Source: Flavimaribacter sp024343425 (GTDB taxonomy: Bacteria; Pseudomonadota; Alphaproteobacteria; Rhizobiales; Rhizobiaceae). Taken from it: a stretch of 64,000 nt of DNA. Numbering within the stretch: the stretch's first letter is position 1; every line of letters begins with the position of its first letter. The position numbers and the translations under genes were made by a program. The stretch covers positions 186,001 through 250,000 of the forward strand of contig OZ245773.1 in NCBI GenBank assembly GCA_965227645.1. The letters are read 5' to 3'. Positions 53,103 through 62,385 of the stretch are shown one piece after another. The notes beneath the pieces are model-generated. The model was given only the letters and a program-made list of their open reading frames with translations. It was not told the origin of the DNA and did no database searches.

Positions 53103-53852
53103 ATGGCAGGCCATTCGAAATTCAAGAACATCATGCACCGCAAGGGACGTCAGGACGCCCAGCGCTCGAAGCTGTTCTCCAAGCTTTCAAAGGAAATCAC
53201 CGTCGCCGCCAAAATGGGCGGGGCGGACATCGAGGGCAATCCGCGGCTGCGCCTGGCCGTGCAGAACGCCAAGGGCCAGTCGATGCCCAAGGACAATATC
53301 CAGCGCGCCATCAACAAGGGCGCCGGCGGCGATAGCGAAGACTACGAGGAAATCCGCTACGAGGGCTACGGCCCGGGCGGAATAGCCGTCATCGTCGAGG
53401 TGCTGACCGACAATCGCAACCGCTCGGCCTCCAACGTGCGCGCCTGCTTCACAAAGAACGGCGGCACGCTCGGCGAAACCGGATCGGTCGCCTTCATGTT
53501 CGATCGCGTGGGCGAAATCGTCTACAAGCCGGAGGCGGGCGACGAGGACGCCATCATGGAAGCGGCGATCGAGGCGGGCGCCGACGATGTGCAGTCCGGC
53601 CCTGACGGCCACGTCATCAGCTGTGCCTTCGAGGATATCGGCGATGTGTCGACGGCTCTGGAGGAAACGCTTGGCGAAGCTGAATCGGTCAAGCCCGTCT
53701 GGAAGCCGCAAACCGAAACAGCAGTCGACGAGGACAAGGCGGGAACGTTGTTGAAGCTCATCGACGCGCTTGAAGACGATGACGACGTGCAGAACGTCTA
53801 CGCCAATTTCGACATTTCCGACGATGTGATGTCGAAACTCGCGACTGCCTGA
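53103..53852 (+). CDS. yebC: YebC/PmpR family DNA-binding protein
   Basis: A 249-residue protein of the YebC family, now known to help ribosomes on polyproline stretches and also to bind DNA in some species. The N-terminal MAGHSKFKNIMHRKGRQD and NIQRAINKGAGGD are signature segments. It precedes ruvC by 142 bases; a terminator lies between. Confidence 0.95.
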   Translation: MAGHSKFKNIMHRKGRQDAQRSKLFSKLSKEITVAAKMGGADIEGNPRLRLAVQNAKGQSMPKDNIQRAINKGAGGDSEDYEEIRYEGYGPGGIAVIVEVLTDNRNRSASNVRACFTKNGGTLGETGSVAFMFDRVGEIVYKPEAGDEDAIMEAAIEAGADDVQSGPDGHVISCAFEDIGDVSTALEETLGEAESVKPVWKPQTETAVDEDKAGTLLKLIDALEDDDDVQNVYANFDISDDVMSKLATA

Positions 53853-53879
53853 ATTGCCATTGTTCGCAGTGCTGTTTTG

Positions 53880-53910
53880 AACCCGGGTCGGCGCGCTGAT
53901 CCGGGTTTTT
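53880..53910 (+). terminator. Rho-independent terminator of yebC
   Basis: AACCCGG (53880-53886) and CCGGGTT (53901-53907) pair around 14 bases and five T residues follow. It lies 28 bases after the yebC stop. Confidence 0.8.
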
Positions 53911-53930
53911 ATTGTTGGTATTTACGAAAT

Positions 53931-53945
53931 GTTTTTGTTTTGTTC
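53931..53945. promoter_or_regulatory. Candidate LexA (SOS) box of ruvCAB
   Basis: GTTT-N7-GTTC is one base from the alphaproteobacterial SOS consensus GTTC-N7-GTTC. It lies 50 bases upstream of ruvC, a place where SOS boxes are common for this operon. Confidence 0.5.
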
Positions 53946-53994
53946 GCATCTGTGTGCCATAGCTGACAATAATGAACTGGCTTGAAGAGAGGTC

Positions 53995-54513
53995 ATGGCG
54001 CAACAGGACACCTGTCGTATCATCGGAATTGATCCCGGCTTGAGACGCACCGGCTGGGGCGTTGTCGAGAGTCTGGGCAACGGGCTGCGGTTCGTGGCAT
54101 CCGGAACGGTGCGTTCCGACGGCAGTCTGGATCTGGCGTCGCGGCTGTGCCAGTTGCACGAGGGGCTGACGGAGATACTCCATGCTTATCGTCCCGATGA
54201 AGCGGCGGTGGAGGCGACTTTCGTCAACAAGGACGCGTCCGCCACGCTCAAGCTTGGACAGGCGCGGGGCGTGGCGCTGCTTGTGCCCGGGCTCGCAGGG
54301 CTCAAAGTGTCCGAATATGCCCCGAATGCGGTCAAGAAGTCGGTGATCGGCGTCGGACATGGCGACAAGAAGCAGATTCACATGATGGTGCGGGTTTTGA
54401 TGCCGCGCGCGGAGTTCGACACCGACGACGCCGCCGACGCGCTCGCCATCGCCATTTGTCACGCCCACAACAGGAAAAGCGCGGATTTGCAGATGCGGAT
54501 CGCCGCCGGCTGA
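53995..54513 (+). CDS. ruvC: Holliday junction resolvase RuvC
   Basis: A 172-residue endonuclease that cuts Holliday junctions. The first catalytic aspartate is in IIGIDPGLRRTGWG, the glutamate in AVEATFVNKDASATLKLGQA, and the DTDDAADALAIAICH motif is at the C terminus. It heads ruvCAB. Confidence 0.96.
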   Translation: MAQQDTCRIIGIDPGLRRTGWGVVESLGNGLRFVASGTVRSDGSLDLASRLCQLHEGLTEILHAYRPDEAAVEATFVNKDASATLKLGQARGVALLVPGLAGLKVSEYAPNAVKKSVIGVGHGDKKQIHMMVRVLMPRAEFDTDDAADALAIAICHAHNRKSADLQMRIAAG

Positions 54514-54526
54514 CGAAAGAAAACAG

Positions 54527-55144
54527 ATGATCGGAAAGCTCAAGGGAACAATCGAGGAAATCGGTGAGGATCAAGTTCTTGTCGACGTTCACGGCGTTTG
54601 CTACGTCGTCTTCTGTTCGTCGCAGACGCTGGCCGGGCTCGGTTCCGTCGGCGAGGCCGTGACGCTGCAGATCGAGACATTCGTGCGCGAGGACCAGCTC
54701 AAGCTTTACGGTTTCGCCTCGGCGACCGAGCGGGAATGGTTCCGGCTGCTGCAAAGCGTGCAGGGCGTGGGCGCAAAGGTCGCGCTTGCCGTGCTGTCCA
54801 CCCTGTCGGCGCCGGATCTCGCCAATGCGATCGCGCTGCAGGACAAGGCGATGGTCGCGCGAGCGCCGGGCATCGGACCCAAGGTGGCGCAACGCATCGT
54901 CAGCGAGTTGAAGAACAAGGCGCCGGCCTTTTCAGGCGACGCCGGCATGGCTATGGGCTTGAAACAGCAAATCGGCGACGGCGTGGCGAGCGGTCCGGTC
55001 AGCGACGCGGTTTCGGCGCTGGCCAATCTCGGCTATTCGAGGGACCAGGCGGCTTCGGCGGTCGCAGCAGCGCTCAAGAACGCCGGCGACAAGGCGGATT
55101 CGGCCGCTCTCATCAGGCTTGGCCTGCGGGAGTTGGCGCAGTGA
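54527..55144 (+). CDS. ruvA: Holliday junction branch-migration protein RuvA
   Basis: A 205-residue tetrameric DNA-binding protein that loads RuvB. The MIGKLKGTIEEIG start, the two HhH motifs (LQSVQGVGAKVALAVLS and RAPGIGPKVAQRIVSEL) and the C-terminal domain III are present. It lies 13 bases after ruvC. Confidence 0.96.
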   Translation: MIGKLKGTIEEIGEDQVLVDVHGVCYVVFCSSQTLAGLGSVGEAVTLQIETFVREDQLKLYGFASATEREWFRLLQSVQGVGAKVALAVLSTLSAPDLANAIALQDKAMVARAPGIGPKVAQRIVSELKNKAPAFSGDAGMAMGLKQQIGDGVASGPVSDAVSALANLGYSRDQAASAVAAALKNAGDKADSAALIRLGLRELAQ

Positions 55145-55164
55145 CGGGACATGTGGACTAAGCC

Positions 55165-56211
55165 ATGAGTGAGCCGAACAGGATCGTCTCCGGAGAGCGT
55201 CGCGGCGAGGATGTGGAAACGTCGCTGCGACCGCAGACGCTTGACGATTTCGTCGGTCAGGCGGACGCCCGTTCCAACCTCAAGGTGTTCATCGAGGCGG
55301 CGCGCGGCCGCGAGGAAGCGCTTGACCACGTGCTTTTCGTTGGACCTCCGGGTCTTGGCAAGACGACGCTCGCCCAGATCATGGCGCGTGAACTGGGGGT
55401 CAATTTCAGATCGACTTCCGGACCGGTGATCGCCAAGGCGGGTGATCTCGCGGCGCTTTTGACGAACCTCGAAGATCGCGACGTGCTCTTCATCGACGAG
55501 ATCCACAGGCTGAATCCTGCCGTGGAGGAAATCCTCTATCCGGCGATGGAGGATTTCCAGCTCGATCTGATCATCGGCGAGGGACCTGCCGCGCGGTCCG
55601 TCAAGATCGAACTCGCCCGATTCACGCTCGTCGCCGCCACCACGCGGCTCGGTCTGCTCACGACGCCGCTGAGAGACAGGTTCGGCATTCCGGTGCGTTT
55701 GAATTTCTACACGATCTCGGAGCTCGAGCATATCGTCAAGCGCGGCTCGCGCATGATGGGGTTGCCGATAACCGATGACGGCGCGCTTGAGATCGCCCGC
55801 CGCGCACGCGGCACGCCGCGCATCGCGGGCCGCCTGTTGCGGCGCGTGCGTGATTTCGCGGAAGTCGCCAAGGCGGAATCCGTTACGAAAGAGATCGCCG
55901 ACGAAGCCCTGACCCGGCTTGCGGTCGACCAGAAGGGCCTCGACCAGCTCGATATCCGCTATCTCGGGATGATCGCCGGCAATTTCGGCGGCGGGCCGGT
56001 GGGGATCGAAACCATCGCGGCTGGCCTGTCGGAACCGCGCGACGCGATCGAGGACATCATCGAGCCCTATCTGATCCAGCAGGGGCTGATTCAGCGCACG
56101 CCCCGGGGGCGCATCCTGACCGCCAATGCCTGGCGGCATCTTGGTCTCGACGTCCCGCGCGATCTGGCCCAGCAGCAGATCAATCTCTTCCAGGAAGATC
56201 CTGAACGATAG
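55165..56211 (+). CDS. ruvB: Holliday junction branch-migration ATPase RuvB
   Basis: A 348-residue AAA+ motor. The Walker A GPPGLGKTTLAQ, Walker B LFIDEIHRLN and sensor region TRLGLLTTPLRDRFG are complete. It starts 20 bases after ruvA and converges with the sulfolipid operon, 12 bases apart. Confidence 0.97.
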   Translation: MSEPNRIVSGERRGEDVETSLRPQTLDDFVGQADARSNLKVFIEAARGREEALDHVLFVGPPGLGKTTLAQIMARELGVNFRSTSGPVIAKAGDLAALLTNLEDRDVLFIDEIHRLNPAVEEILYPAMEDFQLDLIIGEGPAARSVKIELARFTLVAATTRLGLLTTPLRDRFGIPVRLNFYTISELEHIVKRGSRMMGLPITDDGALEIARRARGTPRIAGRLLRRVRDFAEVAKAESVTKEIADEALTRLAVDQKGLDQLDIRYLGMIAGNFGGGPVGIETIAAGLSEPRDAIEDIIEPYLIQQGLIQRTPRGRILTANAWRHLGLDVPRDLAQQQINLFQEDPER

Positions 56212-56223
56212 GACCCCGCGCGC

Positions 56224-57114
56224 TCAGCGCGTCAGCATGCCGAGGACGGATTTCTTCAGAAGAGGCAGACCACCCGGACGCCAGCCGAGGCCGCGCAATT
56301 TCTCCGTATCCATGCTGTTCGGCAGGCTATCCGACCGCCCCGGCAAGGCATGCGAGCATCCGGTTTGCAGCCTGACGATTTCGAGCAGGTCATGGCGATC
56401 GACCAGAATGTCGGACACGTTGAAGATTTCACCGGATACCGTCTCGACCGGTTGTTTGAGCAAAAGGGCGACGGCGCTGGCCACGTCGTCTCCGTGCACC
56501 TCGGTTCCGCAGCGCGCGCCGATCGGTTCTCCGGCGAGATAATCTGAGAAGAGATCTTCCCATTTGTGCATTGGATCGGGCGGAGACTGGCCATAGACGC
56601 CGGTAATGCGAAGACTGGCGACGCAAAGCGGTAAATTTCGCGAAAGCGTCTGAAGATGTATCTCACAGGCCCGCTTGACGGAGCCGTACTCGGTGTCCGG
56701 ATTGCAGGATGTTGTTTCGTACAGCTTCGCGCCTGTCGGATGCTTGCCATAGACCGCCCGTGTCGAGAGAAAGACGCCGCGCTTCACGCCGCTTTCCGCC
56801 GCTGTTTCGAACAATTTTACGGTCGCATCGAGATTGCGCGCTCTGAAGCCCTCGACATCGTCTCCCTCGCCGCCGCGGTATCGGCCGGGCACATGGGAAA
56901 AGGCTGCGTGGACGAGGCAATCGAACCCGTTCACGACAGTGTCGTAGTCGGCGTCCGGATCGAGGTCGAAAAGATGGAAATCGACCGCACCGGAAAACAG
57001 CGCCGGATCGGGTTCGCGCCGGCCTGCAATCGTTACATGGTGGCCGTTTGCAGCCAGTCGGCGAACGATGAAACGCCCGACGAGACCGCTTCCTCCCGTT
57101 ACGAGGATACGCAT
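56224..57114 (-). CDS. sqdC: NAD(P)-dependent sugar epimerase/reductase, SqdC-like
   Basis: A 296-residue extended SDR. The cofactor motif TGGSGLVGRF is at 6-15, and the active-site pair is in TEYGSVKRACE. It is the third gene of the sqdB-sqdD-sqdC set for sulfoquinovosyl diacylglycerol (SQDG) made in Rhodobacter and Sinorhizobium. Its biochemical role is less well settled than that of the other two. Its start overlaps the stop of sqdD (ATGA). Confidence 0.75.
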   Translation of the reverse strand: MRILVTGGSGLVGRFIVRRLAANGHHVTIAGRREPDPALFSGAVDFHLFDLDPDADYDTVVNGFDCLVHAAFSHVPGRYRGGEGDDVEGFRARNLDATVKLFETAAESGVKRGVFLSTRAVYGKHPTGAKLYETTSCNPDTEYGSVKRACEIHLQTLSRNLPLCVASLRITGVYGQSPPDPMHKWEDLFSDYLAGEPIGARCGTEVHGDDVASAVALLLKQPVETVSGEIFNVSDILVDRHDLLEIVRLQTGCSHALPGRSDSLPNSMDTEKLRGLGWRPGGLPLLKKSVLGMLTR

Positions 57115-57965
57115 CAGTCCTGTCCGGCCGGGTTGGCGAGGCTTGCGATATCGGGAATGTTCTCTCCGGAATAGTAAGCCTTCCAGAGTTCGATCAGAGG
57201 CGCCAGGCGTTCAGCCTTTGGATTGTCCTTTTCCCAGGGCTTTTCGTACTGGTAATGCAAGACGCCGATCGATTTCCAGTCCCAGAGTTCGGGCAGGTTG
57301 AACCAGATATATTGCAGCATGTTAAAGAAGACCGGCAGGCCGTGCCATTCGCCGAAATAGTCCTGGAGGAAGGTCTGATCCGTGCGTCGCCAGAAGGCGT
57401 CGGGCGAATCGAGTTTCTCCATCATGTCGGCGAAGGTGTCGTCAGACGGCCGCGCCACGAAGACGCCGGAATTCAGCCGGTGGAAATCGGCGACCGTCTC
57501 ATAGACGTTCGGCGCCGCGGAGAATTCCGGATAGGCGAACAGCCTGTCGATGTTGCGCAGGACCAGCGCGTCGGCGTCAATGAAGACGCAGCGCTCATAT
57601 TGCGTCATTTGCCACAGCCTCAGCTTGACGAAATTGTCGAGCGGGGTGTGGAAACCGGGCTTTCGACCCTTGGTGAAGGGCGCATTGGCGTGCAGTTTCG
57701 CGCGCGCATGTCGGTCATTGAACGCATCGGACGTGGGCAGGAGGTCTGCAGCGACAAGATGCGCGCCAAGCGCGGAAATCGGCGCCAGATCGTCAGCCGA
57801 CACGCCTCCGGTATGCAGCACGACGACGTCGGCCTGCGTTCCCGTCAGCCGTATCGACCTGACGAGGGCGAGTGCGCCGCCGGCGTAGTCGGCGTTGGTG
57901 ACAAGCGTCACGTAGGCGAAGCGATGTGCCGCCGGCGCGTCCTCGCGAAGGCTATTTTCAGTCAT
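57114..57965 (-). CDS. sqdD: Glycosyltransferase family 8, SqdD-like
   Basis: A 283-residue glycogenin-like transferase. The DxD motif is in CVFIDADALVLRN and the LNSGVFVARPSDD segment is typical of family 8. In the sulfolipid operon it is expected to transfer sulfoquinovose from UDP-sulfoquinovose to diacylglycerol. Its start is 7 bases after sqdB. Confidence 0.8.
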   Translation of the reverse strand: MTENSLREDAPAAHRFAYVTLVTNADYAGGALALVRSIRLTGTQADVVVLHTGGVSADDLAPISALGAHLVAADLLPTSDAFNDRHARAKLHANAPFTKGRKPGFHTPLDNFVKLRLWQMTQYERCVFIDADALVLRNIDRLFAYPEFSAAPNVYETVADFHRLNSGVFVARPSDDTFADMMEKLDSPDAFWRRTDQTFLQDYFGEWHGLPVFFNMLQYIWFNLPELWDWKSIGVLHYQYEKPWEKDNPKAERLAPLIELWKAYYSGENIPDIASLANPAGQD

Positions 57966-57972
57966 GCCTGCG

Positions 57973-59193
57973 TCAGGAAGCCGATTTAAGGGCTTTGCCT
58001 TCCGGATCGGTGTTCAGCGTCGGTTTGATGTCCTTCGTCCACGCGGAGGCGGCCGGAATACGGCTGCGATCGACGCGGTAGGCGAATTTCTTCGCGACAT
58101 CGACGACTTCTTCCAGCAGACCTTCTTCCAGGGTGATCGGATTGAGGCCAAGCTGAAGGAACTGGTCGTTCTTGACGACCAGATCGTTCTCGGCCGCTTC
58201 CTTGCGCGGATTGGGGAGGTAGGCGATTTTCGCGTCGGCGATCCGCGCGACGATTTCGGCCAGGTCGCGCACGCGATGCGTTTCCGTCATCTGGTTGAAA
58301 ATCTTGACCTTGTCGCCGCGCTCGGGCGCGCTCTTCAGCGCCAGTTCGACACAGCGCACGGAATCCTGGATATGGATGAAGGCGCGTGTCTGACCACCGG
58401 TGCCGTGCACCGTCAGCGGATAGCCGATGGCGGCCTGGATCAGGAAGCGGTTCAGCACAGTTCCGTAATCGCCGTCATAGTCGAACCGGTTGATGAGTTG
58501 CGGGTGGCGCCGCGTCTGGTCGGTGTGCGTGCCCCAGACGATGCCCTGGTGAAGGTCGGTGATTCTCAGCCCGTCGTTCTTCGCATAGAATTGGAAGAGC
58601 AACTGATCCAGGCACTTGGTCATGTGATAGATGGATCCCGGATTGGCCGGATACAGGATTTCCTGTGTTGCGGTGGCGCCGTCCATCGTCTCGATGCCGA
58701 CCGGCAGATAGCCTTCGGGAATGGCTGCCCCGACGGTCGAGTAGCCGTAGACGCCCATTGTGCCGAGATGCACGAGATGCGCGTCCGTACCGGTTTCGAC
58801 AAGCGCGTTCAGCAAATTATGCGTCGCGTTGACATTATTGTTGACCGTGTAGTTCTTGTGCCGGTCCGATTTCATCGAATAGGGCGCAGCGCGCTGTTCG
58901 GCGAAGTGAACGATGGCGTCCGGCTGGTTTTCCGTCAGCCAGTTCTTCAGCACATCGTAGTCCCGCGCAATGTCGATCAGGTGGAAACGAATGCGTCGCC
59001 CGGTTTCCTCGTGCCAGATGCGGGTCCGTTCCTGAATGGAGTCCATCGGCGTCAGCGACTGGACGCCCAGTTCCGTGTCAATCCAACGCCGGCTCAGATT
59101 GTCGATGATGTGGACGTCGTGTCCAAGTTGCGACAGGTGCAGCGATGTGGGCCAGCCGACGAATCCGTCGCCACCGAGAACAGCAATTTTCAT
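57973..59193 (-). CDS. sqdB: UDP-sulfoquinovose synthase
   Basis: A 406-residue SDR that makes UDP-sulfoquinovose from UDP-glucose and sulfite. The sequence matches SQD1/SqdB throughout: the N-terminal GGDGFVGWPTSLHLSQLG, DNLSRR, the substrate-lid HFAEQRAAPYSMKSD, HLGTMGVYGYS and the YHMTKCLDQ catalytic pair. The start at 59193 has GGAG at about 9 bases; the ATG at 59202 overlaps that site. It heads a three-gene operon with sqdD and sqdC. The sulfite source and the acyltransferase SqdA are not in the window. Confidence 0.93.
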   Translation of the reverse strand: MKIAVLGGDGFVGWPTSLHLSQLGHDVHIIDNLSRRWIDTELGVQSLTPMDSIQERTRIWHEETGRRIRFHLIDIARDYDVLKNWLTENQPDAIVHFAEQRAAPYSMKSDRHKNYTVNNNVNATHNLLNALVETGTDAHLVHLGTMGVYGYSTVGAAIPEGYLPVGIETMDGATATQEILYPANPGSIYHMTKCLDQLLFQFYAKNDGLRITDLHQGIVWGTHTDQTRRHPQLINRFDYDGDYGTVLNRFLIQAAIGYPLTVHGTGGQTRAFIHIQDSVRCVELALKSAPERGDKVKIFNQMTETHRVRDLAEIVARIADAKIAYLPNPRKEAAENDLVVKNDQFLQLGLNPITLEEGLLEEVVDVAKKFAYRVDRSRIPAASAWTKDIKPTLNTDPEGKALKSAS

Positions 59194-59474
59194 CCAATTC
59201 ATCTCCGTTTGCGCATCTGTGCGATGCATTGTCCGAAAGGCGACGACACGCCGTCAGCTCTCCGGTATCGGTCCGCATCCGGAGCCGCTGCGGCCAGCGC
59301 CGTACGGTTCGCGCGGCAAATCCCTCGATTCCGAAAAGCGTTAGCGCCGGAATGTGTCAGGATTGCAATGGCTCTTTCCACAATTCGGCGGTCGCATCAA
59401 GCACTTGCCATTGCTCTTCCAGCGGAAATATGGTCCGTCGGGTCGCGCCAAGGCGCTTGCATAAGGAGGTTGCG

Positions 59475-59909
59475 TTGTCTCTCACGCTTGCGGGAACGAT
59501 CACCGAGGACGGTCACCGGCTGATGCAGCGTGTCTATTATGAAGACACCGATTTTTCGGGCGTGGTCTACCATGCCCGCTATCTGCATTTCCTGGAGCGG
59601 GGTCGGACCGACTACCTGCGCTGCCTTGGAATTACCCAGGGCGATATGCGCATGGGCGACGAGGAAGGCAGCGCCGCCTTTGTGGTGCGGCGCATGCTGA
59701 TCGATTTCCTTGCCGCTGCCCGGATGGACGATATCGTCGAAATCCGAACCCGTACGCGCAGGGCTACCGGGGCGCGGCTGGAACTCGACCAGGAGATCAG
59801 GACCGGGGACAGGCTGCTTCTTACAGCCGCCGTCACCGTGGCCGTGGTCAACGGAGAAGGTCGGGTCAGACGGCTGCCGGACGGCCTTTCCGCGCTGTTT
59901 TCAGCATGA
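59475..59909 (+). CDS. ybgC: Tol-Pal-associated acyl-CoA thioesterase YbgC
   Basis: A 144-residue hot-dog thioesterase. The catalytic DTDFSGVVYHARYLHFLERGR motif is clear. The start is TTG at 59475, chosen because AAGGAGG lies five bases upstream and the family starts about here; the longer open frame reads through an unrelated stretch. It lies before tolQ, as in most Tol operons. Confidence 0.9.
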   Translation: MSLTLAGTITEDGHRLMQRVYYEDTDFSGVVYHARYLHFLERGRTDYLRCLGITQGDMRMGDEEGSAAFVVRRMLIDFLAAARMDDIVEIRTRTRRATGARLELDQEIRTGDRLLLTAAVTVAVVNGEGRVRRLPDGLSALFSA

Positions 59910-60175
59910 AATCGCAAACGGCGATAAAATGCCCCGAATGCCCGGTTTTATTGTCATAACCTGTCATTAACCATAAATATGTCTTAATGATCGGGCGGAG
60001 GATGGCGCGATCGGTTGCGCCTTCCTTTGACCAAAGTTTGTCGCGACACAAATTGGCGGGTGAGTGGACATATCGGATTTTTCAATCTGCCGAATATTGC
60101 GTGGGTATGCGCGATTTGACGCCGGTTTTTAAGGTGCGCGCATTGTCCGGACGCTCGGATTCGAAGGTAAGTTGA

Positions 60176-60892
60176 ATGGAACAGGTAGGATTGGCTGCTA
60201 CAGGTGACATCACTCTGTGGTCGCTGTTCATGCAGGCGGGCATTGTCGTCAAGATTGTCATTCTCGGATTGATCGGCGCATCGATCTGGACGTGGGCGAT
60301 CATTGTCGACAAATCTTTCAGTTATGGGCGCACGCGTCGCCAGTATGACCGTTTCGAGCAGGTGTTCTGGTCGGGGCAGTCTCTGGAAGAGCTCTATCAG
60401 TCTTTGCAGGATCGCACGACGACCGGCATGGGCACGATTTTCGTCTCGGCGATGCGGGAGTGGAAAAAATCTTTCGAGCGCGGCGCTCGCTCTCCAATGG
60501 GCCTGCAAATGCGCATAGACAAGGCGATGGACGTGGCGCTCGCCCGGGAAACGGAGAGCCTTGAGGCCCGCCTCGGCTCCCTTGCGTCGATCGGCGCTTC
60601 TGCGCCGTTCATCGGCCTGTTCGGAACCGTCGTCGGAATCATGACGTCGTTTCAGGCCATCGCGGGCTCGAAATCGACAAACCTCGCCGTTGTCGCTCCC
60701 GGTATCGCGGAGGCGCTGCTGGCGACTGCCATCGGCCTGCTCGCGGCTATCCCCGCGGTTATCGCCTACAACAAGTTTTCCACTGACGCCGGCAAGCTGA
60801 CGGCGCGTATGGAAGGGTTCGCCGACGAGTTCTCGGGCATTCTGTCCCGCCAGATCGACGAACGCATGCAGTCCCGCCAAGCGGCGGAGTAG
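60176..60892 (+). CDS. tolQ: TolQ, proton channel component of Tol-Pal
   Basis: A 238-residue inner-membrane protein with three transmembrane segments (about 20-44, 139-161, 173-198). The motifs APFIGLFGTVVGIMTSF and ATAIGLLAAIPAVIAYN define TolQ. It works with TolR to energise TolA. The 266 bases before it contain no gene; TTAACCATA at about 59968 is a half CtrA site only. Confidence 0.95.
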   Translation: MEQVGLAATGDITLWSLFMQAGIVVKIVILGLIGASIWTWAIIVDKSFSYGRTRRQYDRFEQVFWSGQSLEELYQSLQDRTTTGMGTIFVSAMREWKKSFERGARSPMGLQMRIDKAMDVALARETESLEARLGSLASIGASAPFIGLFGTVVGIMTSFQAIAGSKSTNLAVVAPGIAEALLATAIGLLAAIPAVIAYNKFSTDAGKLTARMEGFADEFSGILSRQIDERMQSRQAAE

Positions 60893-60904
60893 GAGTTTTC
60901 GACC

Positions 60905-61363
60905 ATGGCCATCGCCACGGGAAGCATTATGGGCGCCAAACGAGGCCGAGCTTCGGGACGCCGCGGCCGGCGCATGAAACCGATGGCCGAGATCAACGTG
61001 ACGCCATTCGTCGACGTCATGCTCGTTCTTTTGATCATCTTCATGGTCGCGGCGCCGTTGTTGACGGTCGGGGTTCCCATCGACCTGCCGGAAACCGACG
61101 CGAGCGCGCTCAATTCCGAGACCCAGCCGATCACCATTTCGGTGAACGATCAGGGGCAGATCTTCCTTCAGGAAACCGAGGTGCCTTTCGACGAGATCGT
61201 GGCCAAACTCCAGGCGATTGCAACGACCGGCTATCAGGAGCGCATCTATGTGCGCGGCGACCGCAATGCGGATTACGGAACGGTGATGAAGGTCATGGCG
61301 CGCATCTCGTCCGCCGGATATCGCAATCTCGGTCTCGTCACGCTCCAGGAGCAGGAGGGGTGA
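60905..61363 (+). CDS. tolR: TolR, proton channel component of Tol-Pal
   Basis: A 152-residue inner-membrane protein with one transmembrane segment (about 37-55). The conserved protonatable aspartate D37 is in MAEINVTPFVDVMLVLL. It lies 12 bases after tolQ. Confidence 0.95.
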   Translation: MAIATGSIMGAKRGRASGRRGRRMKPMAEINVTPFVDVMLVLLIIFMVAAPLLTVGVPIDLPETDASALNSETQPITISVNDQGQIFLQETEVPFDEIVAKLQAIATTGYQERIYVRGDRNADYGTVMKVMARISSAGYRNLGLVTLQEQEG

Positions 61364-61372
61364 ACCCCGTCA

Positions 61373-62368
61373 ATGAAGATTGGCCTGTTCATATCAACGG
61401 TATTGCACGCGGTGCTTCTCGGTTGGGGGCTGATCGTCCTGTCGCCTCCGAAGTCGCATGACGTGGCCGATGTCGAGGCGCTTCCGGTCGATATCATTCC
61501 GGTGTCGTCCATTACCCAGGTCCAGCAGGGCGTGAAGGATGAGCCGGAGCGCGAGATCGCGGCGCCCACGCCTACGGTGCGCCCGGAGCCCGTCGAGGAT
61601 GCGCAGACCATCGGAAACAACACAGTGGACCTGAAATCTGCGGACACCGAGAAAAAGGCCGATCTGACAGTGGAGAAGGCGATCGAGACGGCATCGGCGC
61701 CAGCCAGCGAACCGGCGCCGGTTCCCGAGCCCAAGGCGGACGTCGAGCCGGCGGAAGCGCCGAAGCCGCAGGCGGCGACGGAAATCGCATCCCTGCCGGA
61801 CAAGCCGCAGGAAGTCTCTCCAAGACCCGTGGAAGAGCCGGTCGAGCAGCCAAAACCGGAAGAAGCCGCGCTGCCCGAGAGAATACCAACGCCGAAGGCG
61901 CGGCCCGAGCCCCCCAAGCGAACAGAAGTCGCTGCCCGGCAGGAGAGTGATTTTGACGCCGACAAGATCGAGGCGTTGCTGAATCGGCAGGACACAGCCG
62001 GCGGGGGCGCCGCGCGCAGCCGCGAACAGGCCAGTCTCGGATCGGACACCCAGCAGGTCGCGCAAACGCTTTCCATCAGCGAGATCGACGCTCTGAGGCG
62101 CAAGGTTGAAAGCTGCTGGCAACTCGTCGCCGGAATGTCCGGCGCGGAAGACGTGCGCATCCAGGTGCGGATGAACCTGAACCAGTCGGGTTACATCGAT
62201 GGTCAGCCGCAGGTCGACGCGCGGGGTGGAACCGATACGGCGCGCAGAACGCTGTCGGACAGCGTGCGCCGCGCAGTTCTGCGTTGCGAGCCCTATGAAC
62301 TGCCGATCGAAAAATACGGGATCTGGTCGAATGTCGTTTTGAACTTCGACCCCAGTCAGATGTTCTAG
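61373..62368 (+). CDS. tolA: TolA, trans-periplasmic linker
   Basis: A 331-residue protein with an N-terminal transmembrane segment (about 4-22), a long Pro/Glu/Ala-rich region (about 55-205) and a C-terminal TonB-like domain (about 230-331) with two conserved cysteines (ESCWQL and LRCEPYELP). It links TolQR to TolB/Pal. It starts 9 bases after tolR. Confidence 0.9.
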   Translation: MKIGLFISTVLHAVLLGWGLIVLSPPKSHDVADVEALPVDIIPVSSITQVQQGVKDEPEREIAAPTPTVRPEPVEDAQTIGNNTVDLKSADTEKKADLTVEKAIETASAPASEPAPVPEPKADVEPAEAPKPQAATEIASLPDKPQEVSPRPVEEPVEQPKPEEAALPERIPTPKARPEPPKRTEVAARQESDFDADKIEALLNRQDTAGGGAARSREQASLGSDTQQVAQTLSISEIDALRRKVESCWQLVAGMSGAEDVRIQVRMNLNQSGYIDGQPQVDARGGTDTARRTLSDSVRRAVLRCEPYELPIEKYGIWSNVVLNFDPSQMF

Positions 62369-62385
62369 AAAAGTAACGGAAGCCG

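Noticed and set aside
57964..59523. Plus-strand frame of 519 codons opposite sqdB
   Set aside because: sqdB has clear family motifs on the minus strand; this frame is its shadow.
59987..60175. 62-codon frame directly before tolQ
   Set aside because: No ribosome site and no recognisable composition; it simply runs into tolQ.
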